Below, one piece after another: positions 12,068 to 23,900 of a stretch of 64,000 nucleotides of DNA. The stretch comes from Amyelois transitella. Its lineage: Eukaryota; Arthropoda; Insecta; Lepidoptera; Pyralidae. Below the pieces are notes generated by a model, which was not told the origin of the DNA, ran no database searches, and saw nothing but the letters and a program-made list of their open reading frames with translations. Made by a program: the position numbers and the translations under genes. Within the stretch, counting starts at the first letter, position 1. Every line of letters starts with the position of its first letter. The stretch spans positions 3,787,001 through 3,851,000 of the forward strand of contig NC_083533.1 of NCBI RefSeq assembly GCF_032362555.1, given 5' to 3'.

Positions 12068-12336
12068 TCTATACTATTATTATAAAGCTGAAGAGTTTGT
12101 TTGTTTGTTTGAACGCGCTAATCTCAGGAACTACTGGTTCGAATTGTAAAATTAGTTATGTGTTGAATAGAACATTTATCGAGGAAGGCTTTAGGCTATA
12201 TAACATCACGCTGCAACTATTAGGATCGAAGAAATAATGGAAAATGTGAAAAAAAAAACGGAAATAATTCACCCTTGATGCTTCAATGACGCTCAAAATA
12301 ACTATTCCACGCGGACAGAGTCGCGGGCACAGCTAG
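12068..12336 (+). mobile_element. Non-autonomous Helitron, complete (269 bp)
   Basis: Starts TCTATACTATTATTATAAAG and ends GTCGCGGGCACAGCTAG after a CGCG...CGCG hairpin. It is flanked by A on the left and T on the right, the Helitron target signature. It shares its body with the copies at 42913 and 36858. This is the widespread short Helitron type of Lepidoptera and has no coding capacity. Confidence 0.88.
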
Positions 12337-13957
12337 TCGTATATAATATGATTTGACGAATTGTAACTATACCATTCGGCGAATCGTCATTACGAATATC
12401 ATGATCAACACTCTATCGACATGAAAGATTTTCCTATTATATCGATATTAAATGGGAGTTAAAAGTTTCAATAAGTGAATTTTTAATTTAAAAAAAACCT
12501 GATGTATTTAATTAACCCCCAATGAAAAAAAGAACGATTAATGATATAAGTTTGACGTCTATGTCTGAATGTGTGTGGCGTGGCGGGGGGAGTTTACAAA
12601 TTTTGTCACTCTTCAAAATTCAATTTTTTATTCTTTTGAATACACTATGACAAAAATTGTGTGAAGGGGTTAATAATTTTTTTTTAAATTTAATTACATA
12701 ACGCATTTAACATCAAGAACAGCGTTTCGCTGAACGCAATAATTTTATTTTTTATCCTTATCAATATTATACGAAGGTTAGTTTCTTTTTATTATTTGAT
12801 TAAAAAAGTTATTTTTTCAACGTGTTCTCCTCTCTTTCTTTCTTCTCTTTAACGAGGAAAGGAGAGGATATTACTTTTCAAATTATTAATTCGACTTTCG
12901 AGTAAATATATTAAAATTAAATTATTTTGTTCACTCAATTTTCAATTTAAACTTTTCATTTAGTAAGAAAAACGTAAATCAAAAATTGTGTTTCCGTTCG
13001 AATCTTCTAATTCCACGTTCGAATTTGAAAATCTTGGATGACAAAAAAAGAAAATAATTTAATTTTAATTATAGTCGAAATTTAACATTTTCATTAAAAT
13101 ACCCAAGATTTTATAAGTTTTAATCTTGAAAATATCTCGGGCCCGACGCGTAGATAGGTACTTTTGGAAGCGCACTTAATGACAGAAATTGAAAATCAAT
13201 CAAATATAATAAATACAAAACTTATTGCGTTACTATCTGACAGACAACATACAGCCGAAACTATTGAGCAGAGGCTGAAATTTGGCTAAGTAAATTCCTT
13301 AAATCGTAGCTATACTAAGAAAATTCCCAAAATTCCCACGTTTCCCGAAATTCCCACGTACTATTTCTACTAATAATTTAATCCGTTTTATACTGGGTGT
13401 TATAACTAAACGTTTCTAAGTAATATTTAGTGTGGAGTTATTGTATTCAAATGGTGCACTTCCAACGGTATGATTTCCCTTAATCGTATACAAATTTTAC
13501 ATCAATATGTAACAAAACATATGTCTGATCCGAAAAAAATCATGTAAATTTTTAGTGAATAGTTAAAATCAACCGCCATTGCGTCGCGCGGTCGGGTAAA
13601 AATTATAACAAAAACCCTAAAAAACAAAGATCAGAGACATACTATTAATTACCCCAAAATTTGGTAAATTCCAAGAAGGCGACCACACAGTCTCTTCGTC
13701 TGATCGGGAGACAAAAAGAACGCGGCTAGTTTAAAAACAGGGGTAATTTTATTTTTTTAATTTTATACTTATTTTCAATGGAGAAATCGATAAATAGAAT
13801 CCAGACAAGCTTCCCAGCATGGTTTATCGCGGATCTGACAGGGTTTTCATTACACACTGTGTATAAACCGAGTTTATATAATAACGAACCTAATATAGAT
13901 AAATTAATTCGAACAATGTATTCTCTCGTCCACATTTCTATTCTAAGTTTGGATAGT
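12337..13957. other. AT-rich intergenic stretch
   Basis: No exon or RNA gene is recognised. ORFs here are short and lack coding character. Confidence 0.45.
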
Positions 13958-14170
13958 TGTGAAGTTGACGTTGTTAAAGAAAATGCTGCAGTGCAGTTTG
14001 TTAACGCTTCTTCTGCACTGACGCCTTGGAAGCGGCAGTGAACTTAGGTTTAAGTAATTTATTTGACGTCAACCAATGTTGTGAAACCAAAAGATTTGAC
14101 TATTATCAAGCGATATGAAGTATCTGAAAATAATGAATAATTTTGAATTTTTTGAAGTTTGAATAAACCT
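13958..14170 (+). repeat. Interspersed repeat containing GGAAGCGGCAGT
   Basis: Contains GCTGCAGTGCAGTTTGTTAA, TTGGAAGCGGCAGT and TTTGACGTCAACCAATGTTG. Related copies occur near 26.9, 31.3, 39.5, 44.2/45.6, 47.1 and 56.4 kb. Variants end in TTCTATTCTAT, which suggests a non-LTR retroelement 3' end, but no ORF is attached. Confidence 0.7.
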
Positions 14171-14697
14171 TTAGAAAAAATTATATTAATTTAGTTATTC
14201 GTTGACTTATCTATATTATGTTACATAACTAATCTTTCATTTAGTACAAATCTTTAACGTATCCTGGATAAATCGGTGTAAGTATTGAATGATCTCATCA
14301 TACACGCATGAACCCAAAATTAGTTTCAAGGAAAATGTACAAGTTAAAAAAAATATGGCTCAGTATTTAACCAAGGTTATAACCTTAAAACTGTGATGGC
14401 ATATTATGTTATTCGCACATTTTATTACTACAAAAAAAAAAAGACTTTTAAGGGACAAGTCTTAATTATTCTTGCAAAAAAAAATGAGACGAGTTTAAAA
14501 AAAAATCCTGAAACTATTTTGGGCCCAATTTCTCATAAATTTTCTTAAATTTCTCACCTCCAAAGTGGAGTGAAATTTAATATACTTTTTTCATATACAC
14601 ACATATATATATATATACATATATTTTTTTGTACGCTAACATCTCAATCCTGTAACGTTTTCATGTTTACATTTCAATTCTTTTTTTTTAATATGTT

Positions 14698-14701
<4 letters not shown>
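14171..14701. other. Presumed Wee1 3' UTR and 3' flank
   Basis: AT-rich sequence downstream of the Wee1 stop codon on the minus strand. No single poly(A) signal stands out: TTTATT (AATAAA on the minus strand) occurs near 14421. Confidence 0.4.

Positions 14702-14736
<35 letters not shown>
14702..14736. repeat. (AT)n microsatellite abutting the Wee1 stop codon
   Basis: About 35 bp of nearly pure AT dinucleotide begins immediately 3' of the Wee1 TGA (minus strand), at the very start of its 3' UTR. Confidence 0.9.
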
Positions 14737-14739
<3 letters not shown>

Positions 14740-14914
14740 CATCTTCTTGCACCTCCTGTCCGTGCGTCTGTCTATTCTGATGGGTGACGTCACGGATTGT
14801 ATCATTTCCGCGAGCTGGGCGTCGAACCTGGGCTTCTGCAGTCTCTTGGCGGATCTGGTGCGGAATTTGGCCGACTCGTTCAGATGATAATTGGGTGTTA
14901 GTTGTTTTATGCAC
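14737..14914 (-). CDS. Wee1: Wee1 exon 11 (stop codon)
   Basis: Encodes the basic C-terminal tail ([20 protein letters not shown]) and ends ...RRCKKM-stop. Acceptor TTTGTTACAG. The TGA is followed at once by an (AT)n tract. Confidence 0.9.
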
Positions 14915-17900
14915 CTGTAACAAAATTTAAATCAATATTTTATGCAGAAAATAGGCTTTCGCAGGCACTTTTCCACGTCATACCATTCGGTTATATCAAA
15001 TTACTAAAAAAAACGCATATATTTTTGACATATACTGATAACTACATAACATACAACTAACAACATACTAAGTACATACATACATACATATAATCACGTC
15101 TATATCCCTTGCGGGATCGACAGAGCCTACATTCTTGTAAAAACTGATAGGCCACGTTCAGCTATTTAGCTTTAAGATAGGATTGAGATTCAAATAGTGA
15201 CAGGTTGCTAGCCCATCGCCTAAAAGAAGAATCCCAAGTTTATAAGCCTACCCTTTAGTCGCCTTTTACGACATCCATGGGAAATAGATGGAGTGGTCCT
15301 ATTCTTTTTTGTATTGGTGCCGGGAACCACACGGCACTATTTTAATTTTAATATACAGTATTTGTCAAAAAGCTTAAAAGCTTTAGCAGAACAGAACGAA
15401 ACGTTATTTATTTATTTATTTACACAAAATTATATACAGGAGCATTTATTACAATAATTCTAGTACAAAGGTGCTGCTTATTTTAAAAGGAATCTCTTCC
15501 AGTAGACCCATTAGAGGTGAAATGAATTTTGGAGCGGTATGGCGTGTGCATATAAGTACCAGTCAATTGGAGTAACTTTGGCCTCTCAGGGTAACATTAA
15601 TCCACACTATTTTTGTAATTACTTTGATTAAATTATCGATAAAAAGTATGAATTAATATTGAAATTTAAATTGTTGATATGAAATAATACGATAGAAAAA
15701 TTATGATTAAAGATTACTCGAAACGGAAGATAACGAAAAATACGAGGGACTATGTTACTGAATGATGAATTCACTGTAACATGACATAGAATCCCTCTAA
15801 AGAACAGAAGGAAACGTTCTTCAAAAGGGACACAGAATCCCTTTAAAGAACAGAACATATCTATACAGAAGAACGCGGCCCTCCGTGACTCTCTGTACCT
15901 CTGTGTAAGATATAAAGACGTGATTACACGTTTGTACATACATATAATCACGTCTATATCCCATGCTAGGTAGACAGAGCCAACAGTCTTGAAAAGACTG
16001 AATGGCCACGTTCAGCTATTAGGCTTTATGATGGAATTGAGATTCAAATAGTGACGGGTTGCTAGCCCATCGCCTGAAAGAAGAATCCCAAGTTTATAAG
16101 CCTATCCCTTAGTCGCCTTATACGACATCCATGAGAACGAGATTGAGTGGTCCTATTCTTTTTTTTGTTATTGGTGCCGGGAACCACACGGCACACACAC
16201 ACATTTACATACATACATAAAATCACGCCTCTCTCCCGGAGGGGTAGGCAGAGACTACCTCTTTCCACTTGCCACGATCTCTGCATACTTCCTTCGCTTC
16301 ATCCACATTCGTAACTCTCTTCATACAAGCTCGGCGGTTTCGGGTACTTTTGACCTGACCCTTTACCAGGTCCAGGTCCACGTCCTTAATTTGATCAAGA
16401 TACGTTCGTCTAGGTCTTCCCACTCCGACCTTTCCCTCCACACTCTCCATGTATATCTGCTTAGTCAACCTGATTTCATTCATCCTCTCCACATGACCGA
16501 ACCATCTCAACATACCCTTTTCTATTCCTGTAACTACATCTTCTTTCACATCACAACATTCCCTTATATGTTTATAATTATATTACCTGGCGGCGTCCTG
16601 AAGTTTCCTCAACAATAATTCGTTCTTCATCTCGGCGGCCGCGAGTTCCCTCCTGAGCTGCGACTTGCTCTTGTTCCCGGCCGGGTGCAGCAGGGGATGT
16701 TTCCGGAGCTGGGACGCGGTGGGTCGCGAGTTCGGATCGGGGGCAACCATTTTCTATATATAAAAAAAAAAAACATTAATTTATTCCATATGTATGTGTG
16801 GGAATGAAAGTAAAACAGTGCGGAATTATATCGTAAATCTTCTTATTTTATTGAACTTGTTAAAAACACATCTTATAACGTCTTACATCGTACCACAGAC
16901 TCCCTATTCTATCTCTTAGGTAATGTTGCCAGCGTAAAAATAAGTAAGAGGTCAGCTAACAAAAAGGATTTATATAAAAACAAAAAAACAAAACTTCTCC
17001 CACATGTATACTAATATTACTAAGATACAAGTTAAGAAACACTCCATCTCTTTCCCATGGGTGTCGTAGAAGGCGATGTCATGCCACTATTTTTTTTAAT
17101 TCAATATCATTATATATCAGGTATTTTTGTCTTCCTTCGCACCTGTAAGTGACGATAAGAGGTTTACTATTACTACTTCCTATTTTTTTTTGGTTTGGTT
17201 TTGATTTATCATGTTTTAAAATGCTCTAAATAATTAAACTGCTCACAATTTAACACTCACTCTTAAAAGCTGATTGAATTCCCTGGACAAGTTTCAAAGA
17301 TCAGGCAGTCTTTGGTAACTGAAGTCATGTCATAATGCTAAAACTTCTTATATATAAATTATTTTTTTTCAAGTATCAAACTGAAAATAAACAAATACAA
17401 CACAAATAATCACGTCCACATCCCTTGCGGGGTAAACAGAGCCATCAGTCCCAAAGTCTGATAGGCCGCGTTCAGCTGTTTGGCTTAATGATAGAATTGA
17501 GATTCAAATAGTGACATGTTAACCTGTCGGCTAAAAGACGAATCCCAAGTTCATAAGCCTATCCCTTAATCGCCTTTAACGACATCCATGGTAAAGACAA
17601 TGGAGTGGTCCCATTCTTTTTTCTATTAGTGAACCGGGAACCACACGGGGTATTAAGACTGCTCCAAATTTGCAACACTCACTTTCAACAGCTGATTGAA
17701 TTCCCTGGACAAGTTTGGAAGGTCAGGGAGTCTTCCATCACGGTAGTCATGCCACAGCTGACCGTTCTTCGGCAGGGGACCACCTCCGCCAGCCTCGTAC
17801 AATGTTAAACCTGAAAAAATAATAAAATTTGTCATCGAAATTGCCGTGTAGGTTCCCTAGGCACCAATACATACAAGAATAGCACCACTCCATCTCTTTC

Positions 17901-20900
17901 CCGTGGATGTCGTTAAAAGGCGACTAAGGGGTAGGCTTATAAACTTGGAATTCTTTTTTAGGCGATGGGCTAGCGACCTGTCACTGTTTGAATCTCAATT
18001 CTATAGTCTAAGATCCCAGAGCCCCCAGACCTACGTCATTTTAGCAAAGCTGAAATTTTGAGGATTTTTAGTATAATGTGTTATTAAGAGGTACGCGTAC
18101 CCACTACCTTGAAAGCGGGGCCGTTTCTCAGGTAGCACGAAGTACAGGTACATAAAAAATTAAGTTACCTACGTTAAAGTAGCAAAGATCGTTTTCAAAT
18201 ATGTTTTTGAGTATATTATATAGAATTAAAATTGACTATTGCCAGACACTTTCCGTGGGCCATTACTGCTACCAGACGTCATAATTATTATTTAAAAATT
18301 TAGTACTTAAACTACGTTATAGTAGCAAGGCTAAATTTTATATATGTCATTTTAGGTATAATTTTAAGACCCTTTGTATACGGACAGACCAAACCGAAGG
18401 GCCATTCGTCCCCCCAGACGCCATTAAACTTTCCCTGTAAGTGCGAGAGTGATGGCATTATTCATACGACGTGACCATATGTATGTATGTCATCGAAACT
18501 TATTGAGGTGCGCTCTTGCGTACGGTGAGGGAAAACGTCGTGAGGAAACCTGCACATTCAGGCAACTGGATGTGTGACCATGATGGATCCAATACGGGTT
18601 AGGTTCCCGTGCAAAGGTTGCGGAGGTCAGACGGGAGTCGCTTCGTGTAAAAACCTGATTCACCATATAAAGGATCCATAGTCAAAGGCACACCCCGGGC
18701 TCCTCTCCAGAGTGGTGAGGATGCAACCGGGACTAAATCCAGGAGTAAGAAGAAAACTTGTAGAGGTATTCAGGGATAGTTTTATTTTGAGGTTCAAATA
18801 GTGACAGGTTGCTAGCCCATCGCCTATTAGAAGAATCCCAAGTTTATTAACCATTCCCTTGGTCGCCTTTTACGACTTGCATTCGCTCTGTCTACTACAC
18901 AAGATATAATATATAAATGTGATAATGTTATGTGAATATATACAATTACAAAAAGTGACTCAAGCCTGACCTACGTGACCCTGTTTATAACGAAGGCTAA
19001 TCCCACTTGAATTATAGTCCAACATATGTATGTATGTATGTATGTAATATACATGGAATGTTTGTTATCATGCATGACAATGACTTTATTATATCAGCGA
19101 TTGATAACTCAATAACGTACCGGTATATTTTATATATGTAGTCATCATTAAAAAAAATACGATTTATCATTAAAAACGTCATATCATCACAGATAAAACA
19201 GTATTATCTTTCGACGATATGACTTTACACCACATCAATACATCGTCCATATATACCTTGAATCGCGACCTACACGGATCAGTCTTCGAAATGGTGCGAG
19301 CGCGAAAATACGTCGTCAAACGTCAATTCCAAGGCGTGCCCAAGCAAGAGGACTTTGAAATAACAACAGAAGAATTGCCAGCGATAAAAAATGGCGAAAT
19401 ATTAGTGAAAACTGAATGGGTGAGCGTGGATCCGTACCAACGCGCTTACAACGCAAGGTATCCGACGCCGTACGACCAATTCGGGTTCCAACTGGCCGTT
19501 GTCCAGGATTCCAAGAACCCTAAATTCCCTGTCGGCTCCAAAGTGGTGTCCCACAAAGGATGGCGCGACTACACTGTGATCGACCCGAATTCTGCGCCCA
19601 CGCCGATGGACAAAGCCTACAGAATGCCCGACTTGAAAGGATTACCAGAATCATTGAGTATCGGCGCTGTGGGTATGCCCGGAGCGACTGCCTACTTCGG
19701 ACTATTGGAACTTTGCAAGCCGAGACCCGGCGAAACGGTGGTGGTCACTGGGGCAGCGGGGGCCGTGGGTTCGATTGTCGGTCAGATCGCGAAAATCAAA
19801 GGCTGCAAGGTAATTGGTTTCGCCGGATCCGACGACAAAGTCGCATGGCTCGAGACCGAATTGGGTTTCGACAAAGCTTTCAATTACAAAACCGTCGACG
19901 CTGCATCTGCGTTGAAAGCGGCCGCGCCCAACGGCGTAGACTGTTACTTCGACAACGTTGGCGGTGAATTGAGTAGTACAATTATAAATCAGATGAATAC
20001 GTACGGCCGTGTGGCCGTGTGTGGTTCTATCAGCGCTTACAATGAGGATCCGTCGAGAGTGCCCAAGGCGTCGATACTCCAGCCTGCTTTGGTTGGTAAG
20101 GAGTTAAAAATTGAGGGGTTTTTAGTTCCCAGATGGGCCGACAGGTGGCCGGAGGCGTTTGCAGATTTGGTCAAATGGATATCTTCGGGACAAATGAAGG
20201 TACAAGAACATGTGACCGAAGGATTCGATAATATTTTTAAGGCGTTTGTTGGTATGCTCGCTGGGGAGAACGTGGGTAAAGCCGTTGTCAAGGTCTAAGT
20301 GCGCGTGAGTTGATTTCCAACAAGTTTTTGTATGTGAAATTTTGTGAGTGAAATGTTGGTATATATATAATGAATTATTTTTTTTAATGAGAACTGTGTT
20401 TTATTACTAGACTTTCTCGAAGGTTATGGTTTAAAATCTTAATTTAATTAATAAACTTGACTGTCTTACAATTCAGTCAATACACATCTTTAAAATCTTA
20501 GTCAATTTTTCTCTGCCTTTCTGTTTTTTTGAGACTGCTGGCTCTGTCTAACCCTCTCTGTCGGGTGAGTAATAGACGCGATATTTGTACGCATTTTCTT
20601 TAAGTCAAAAAGGTCTGTGGTCAAACCCGGTCAGGTCATGATCGAAAACAAACTCATACTGATTGACCTGGATCACAAAACTAATGAACCGATTTTGATG
20701 CTCTATTTTAAATTTCATCGAAGTCAGACCAACAACGGTTCGAAAGTTATCGCGTAACAAATATACATACACACAAAAAAAATATATATTTTTGCCTCAA
20801 ATTGACCAATGATTTAGTATCATGTCCACCCACAAGTCTCAAACATTGGAGTTAGTCCAATTTAAGTGATCTGCTCGTAAATTTTTACATTCAAGGTACT

Positions 20901-23900
20901 GTTGATCAAATCAAGGACGTCCTGGTCAGGTCAAGAGTACCCGAAACCGGCGAGCTTGCATGAAGAGAGTTATAAATATGGATGAAGCGAAGGAAGTGTG
21001 CAGAGATCGTGGCAAGTGGAAAGATGTGGTCTCTGCCTAGCCCTCCGGGGAAAAGGTGTGATTTTATGTAATTATATGTTCAATATATGGTACATTTTGT
21101 GTACACATACATATAACCACGTCTATATCCCTAGCGGGGTAGACAGAGCCAACAGTTTTGAAAAGACTGATGGGCCACGTTCAATGATGATAGAATTGAG
21201 ATTCAAATAGTGACAGGTTGCTAGCCCTTTTCCAAAAATAAGAATCCCAAGTTCAGAAGCCTATGTTCAGCTCTTCGTCTTTAGGATATTGATTTTGTGT
21301 ACAATATGTATTATCGCTTGCTGCAATAGATAACATCTATCAAGGTAAATCAATGATATAATATAGATTACAAAGTACAATGTCCATTTATTAAGTTGCG
21401 CATTATTACATAATATTTATATTTTTACGACACACATTATTTACATCTAATGCTATTCATTCATTCATATGGTCACGTACATATCCCTTGCGGGGTAGAC
21501 AGAGCCACCAGTCTTGAAAAGATTGATAGGCCACGTTCAGCTGTTTGGCTTAGTGAAAGAATTGAGATTCAAATAGTGACAGGTTGCTAAGCCCATCGCC
21601 TAAAAGAGGAATCCCAAGTTTATAAGCCTATCCCTTAGTCGCCATTTACGACATCCATGGGAAAGGGATGGAGTGGTCCTATTCTTTTTTCTATTGGTGC
21701 CGGGAACCACACGGCACTATATATATATATAAGTATATAAGTATTTATTACAAAATATAGTATCGTTGAGTTAGTATCTCGTAAAACAAGTCTCGAACTT
21801 ACTTCGGGGCTAAGTCAATCAATGTAATTTGTCCCCTATATATTTATTTATTTATTTATTTAATGTCATATTGCCAACTCACCGAACGCAAAGATGTCTG
21901 CCTTGGTGAGACACGAGAGGTCCGCCTGGAGCACCTCCTTGGCGAGGTAGCGGCAGTCGCCCTCCTCCACGGACGGGGACGATATGCACGTCACGTGGCC
22001 CAGGTCACCTGGAAACGATATTTATTCACACACTTATATATATACTAGAGGCCGCCCGCGACTTCGTCCGCATGGAAACCCTATCAATCCCGCGGGAACT
22101 CTGGGATAAAAAGTATGCCTATGTGTTATTCTGGGTCTTCAGCTACCTACATACCAAATTTCATGGTAATCGGTTCAGTAGTTTTTGCGTGAAAGAGTAA
22201 CAAACATCCATACATCCATACAAACTTTCGCCTTTATAATAGTAGTAGGATATACTAGCGACCCGCCCCGGCTTCGCACGGGTGCAAAATTATAAATGTT
22301 ATTATACATAAAAACCTTCCTCTTGAATCACTCTACCTGTTACAAAAAACCGCATCAAAATCCGTTACGTAATTTTAAAGATTTAAGCATACAGACAAAC
22401 AGACTAAAATAGCGACTTTGTTTTATACTATGTAGTGATATACATATATATATACTAGCTGTCCCGGCAAACGTTGTTTTGCCATATAAGTAATTTCTAG
22501 TTAAAAAAAAAAAAGGTTGAGGGTGGACAACCCTTAACACTTAGGGGTATGAAAAATAGATGTTAGCCGATTCTCAGACTTACTGAATATGCATGCAAAA
22601 TTTGGTTAAAATCGGTAAAGCCGTTTCGGAGGAGTGCAGAGACAAACTATGTGACACGAGAATTTTATATATAAGATATATATATATATATATATATACA
22701 TATGTGCAGTGTGGTTCCCGGCACCAATAAAAAAAAGAATAGGACCACTCCATCTCTTTCCCATGGATGTCGTAAAAGGCGACTAAGGGATAGGCTTACA
22801 AACTTGAGATTCTTCTTTAGGCGATGGGCTAGCAACCTGTCACTATTTGAATCTCAATTCCATCATCAAGCCAAACAGCTCAACTACGGCCTATCAGTCT
22901 TTTCAACACTGTTGTCTCCGTCTACAAGCAAAGGATAAAGACGTGACAATATGTATATATGTATGTATGTATGTAAATCTACTCTATTCTATCAATCAAA
23001 CAACCGACTCACCAATCTTGTAAGTGTAATGCTGTTTGCAAGTCTCGTCGTCGCCGTAACCGTCGTCCGAGTCGTGAGCGGGCTCCGAGTCGCTACAGAC
23101 GAATATGTTGCCCGGCTTCACGTCCATGTGAACCAATTCTAACGAATGAATGTAGCTGTGAACCGAAAAATAAAAAGAAAAACTAAATATAATTACTATT
23201 CCACTTCAAATCAAATCAAATAAATCATCTTTATTGTGGTACACATGTTTTACATAGATCTTAAATATATAATAATAAATGTTTCAATGCGTCCTATTTA
23301 CTTTCACTGAAAGAGAAAAAAAAGAAAAAATGTTTATTTGGTGCATAATAATACATATATACATGCATATAATCACGTCTATACCCCTTGCGGGGTAGAC
23401 AGAGCCAACAGTCTTGTAAAGACTGACAGGCCACGTTCAGCTATTTGGCTTTAAAATAGAATTGAGATTCAAATAGTGACAGGTTGCTAGCCTATCGCCT
23501 AAAAGATGTATACCAAGTTTATAAGCCTACCCCTTAGTCGTCTTTTACGAAATCCATGGGAGAGAGATGGAGTGGTCCTATTCTTTTTTCTATTGGTGCC
23601 GGGAACCACACGGCAAATAATAATAGTATATCAAGAACAGAAACCTTAATCTATAACAACTATTGTACCAAAATGGCCCCCCCTCGCCATTTGTCGTGGT
23701 ATATACCGCAACGCTGGTCTTCCAACGTGGAAAATAAAATAATAAAATTAAAATAAGATATGGCTGCCCTCTCGGTACACTATTGATCGTTCGTTTCACA
23801 ATAAAAAAAAATATCACATAAAAAATTAAGAAATTAAGCCACCGTCACACTATATCATGATGGATACATGTATGTCGTAAAATGCGACTACGGGATAGGC

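Noticed and set aside
19560..19967. 135-codon plus-strand frame
   Set aside because: Alternate frame inside the reductase coding sequence, with Arg/Gly-rich composition typical of a shadow frame.
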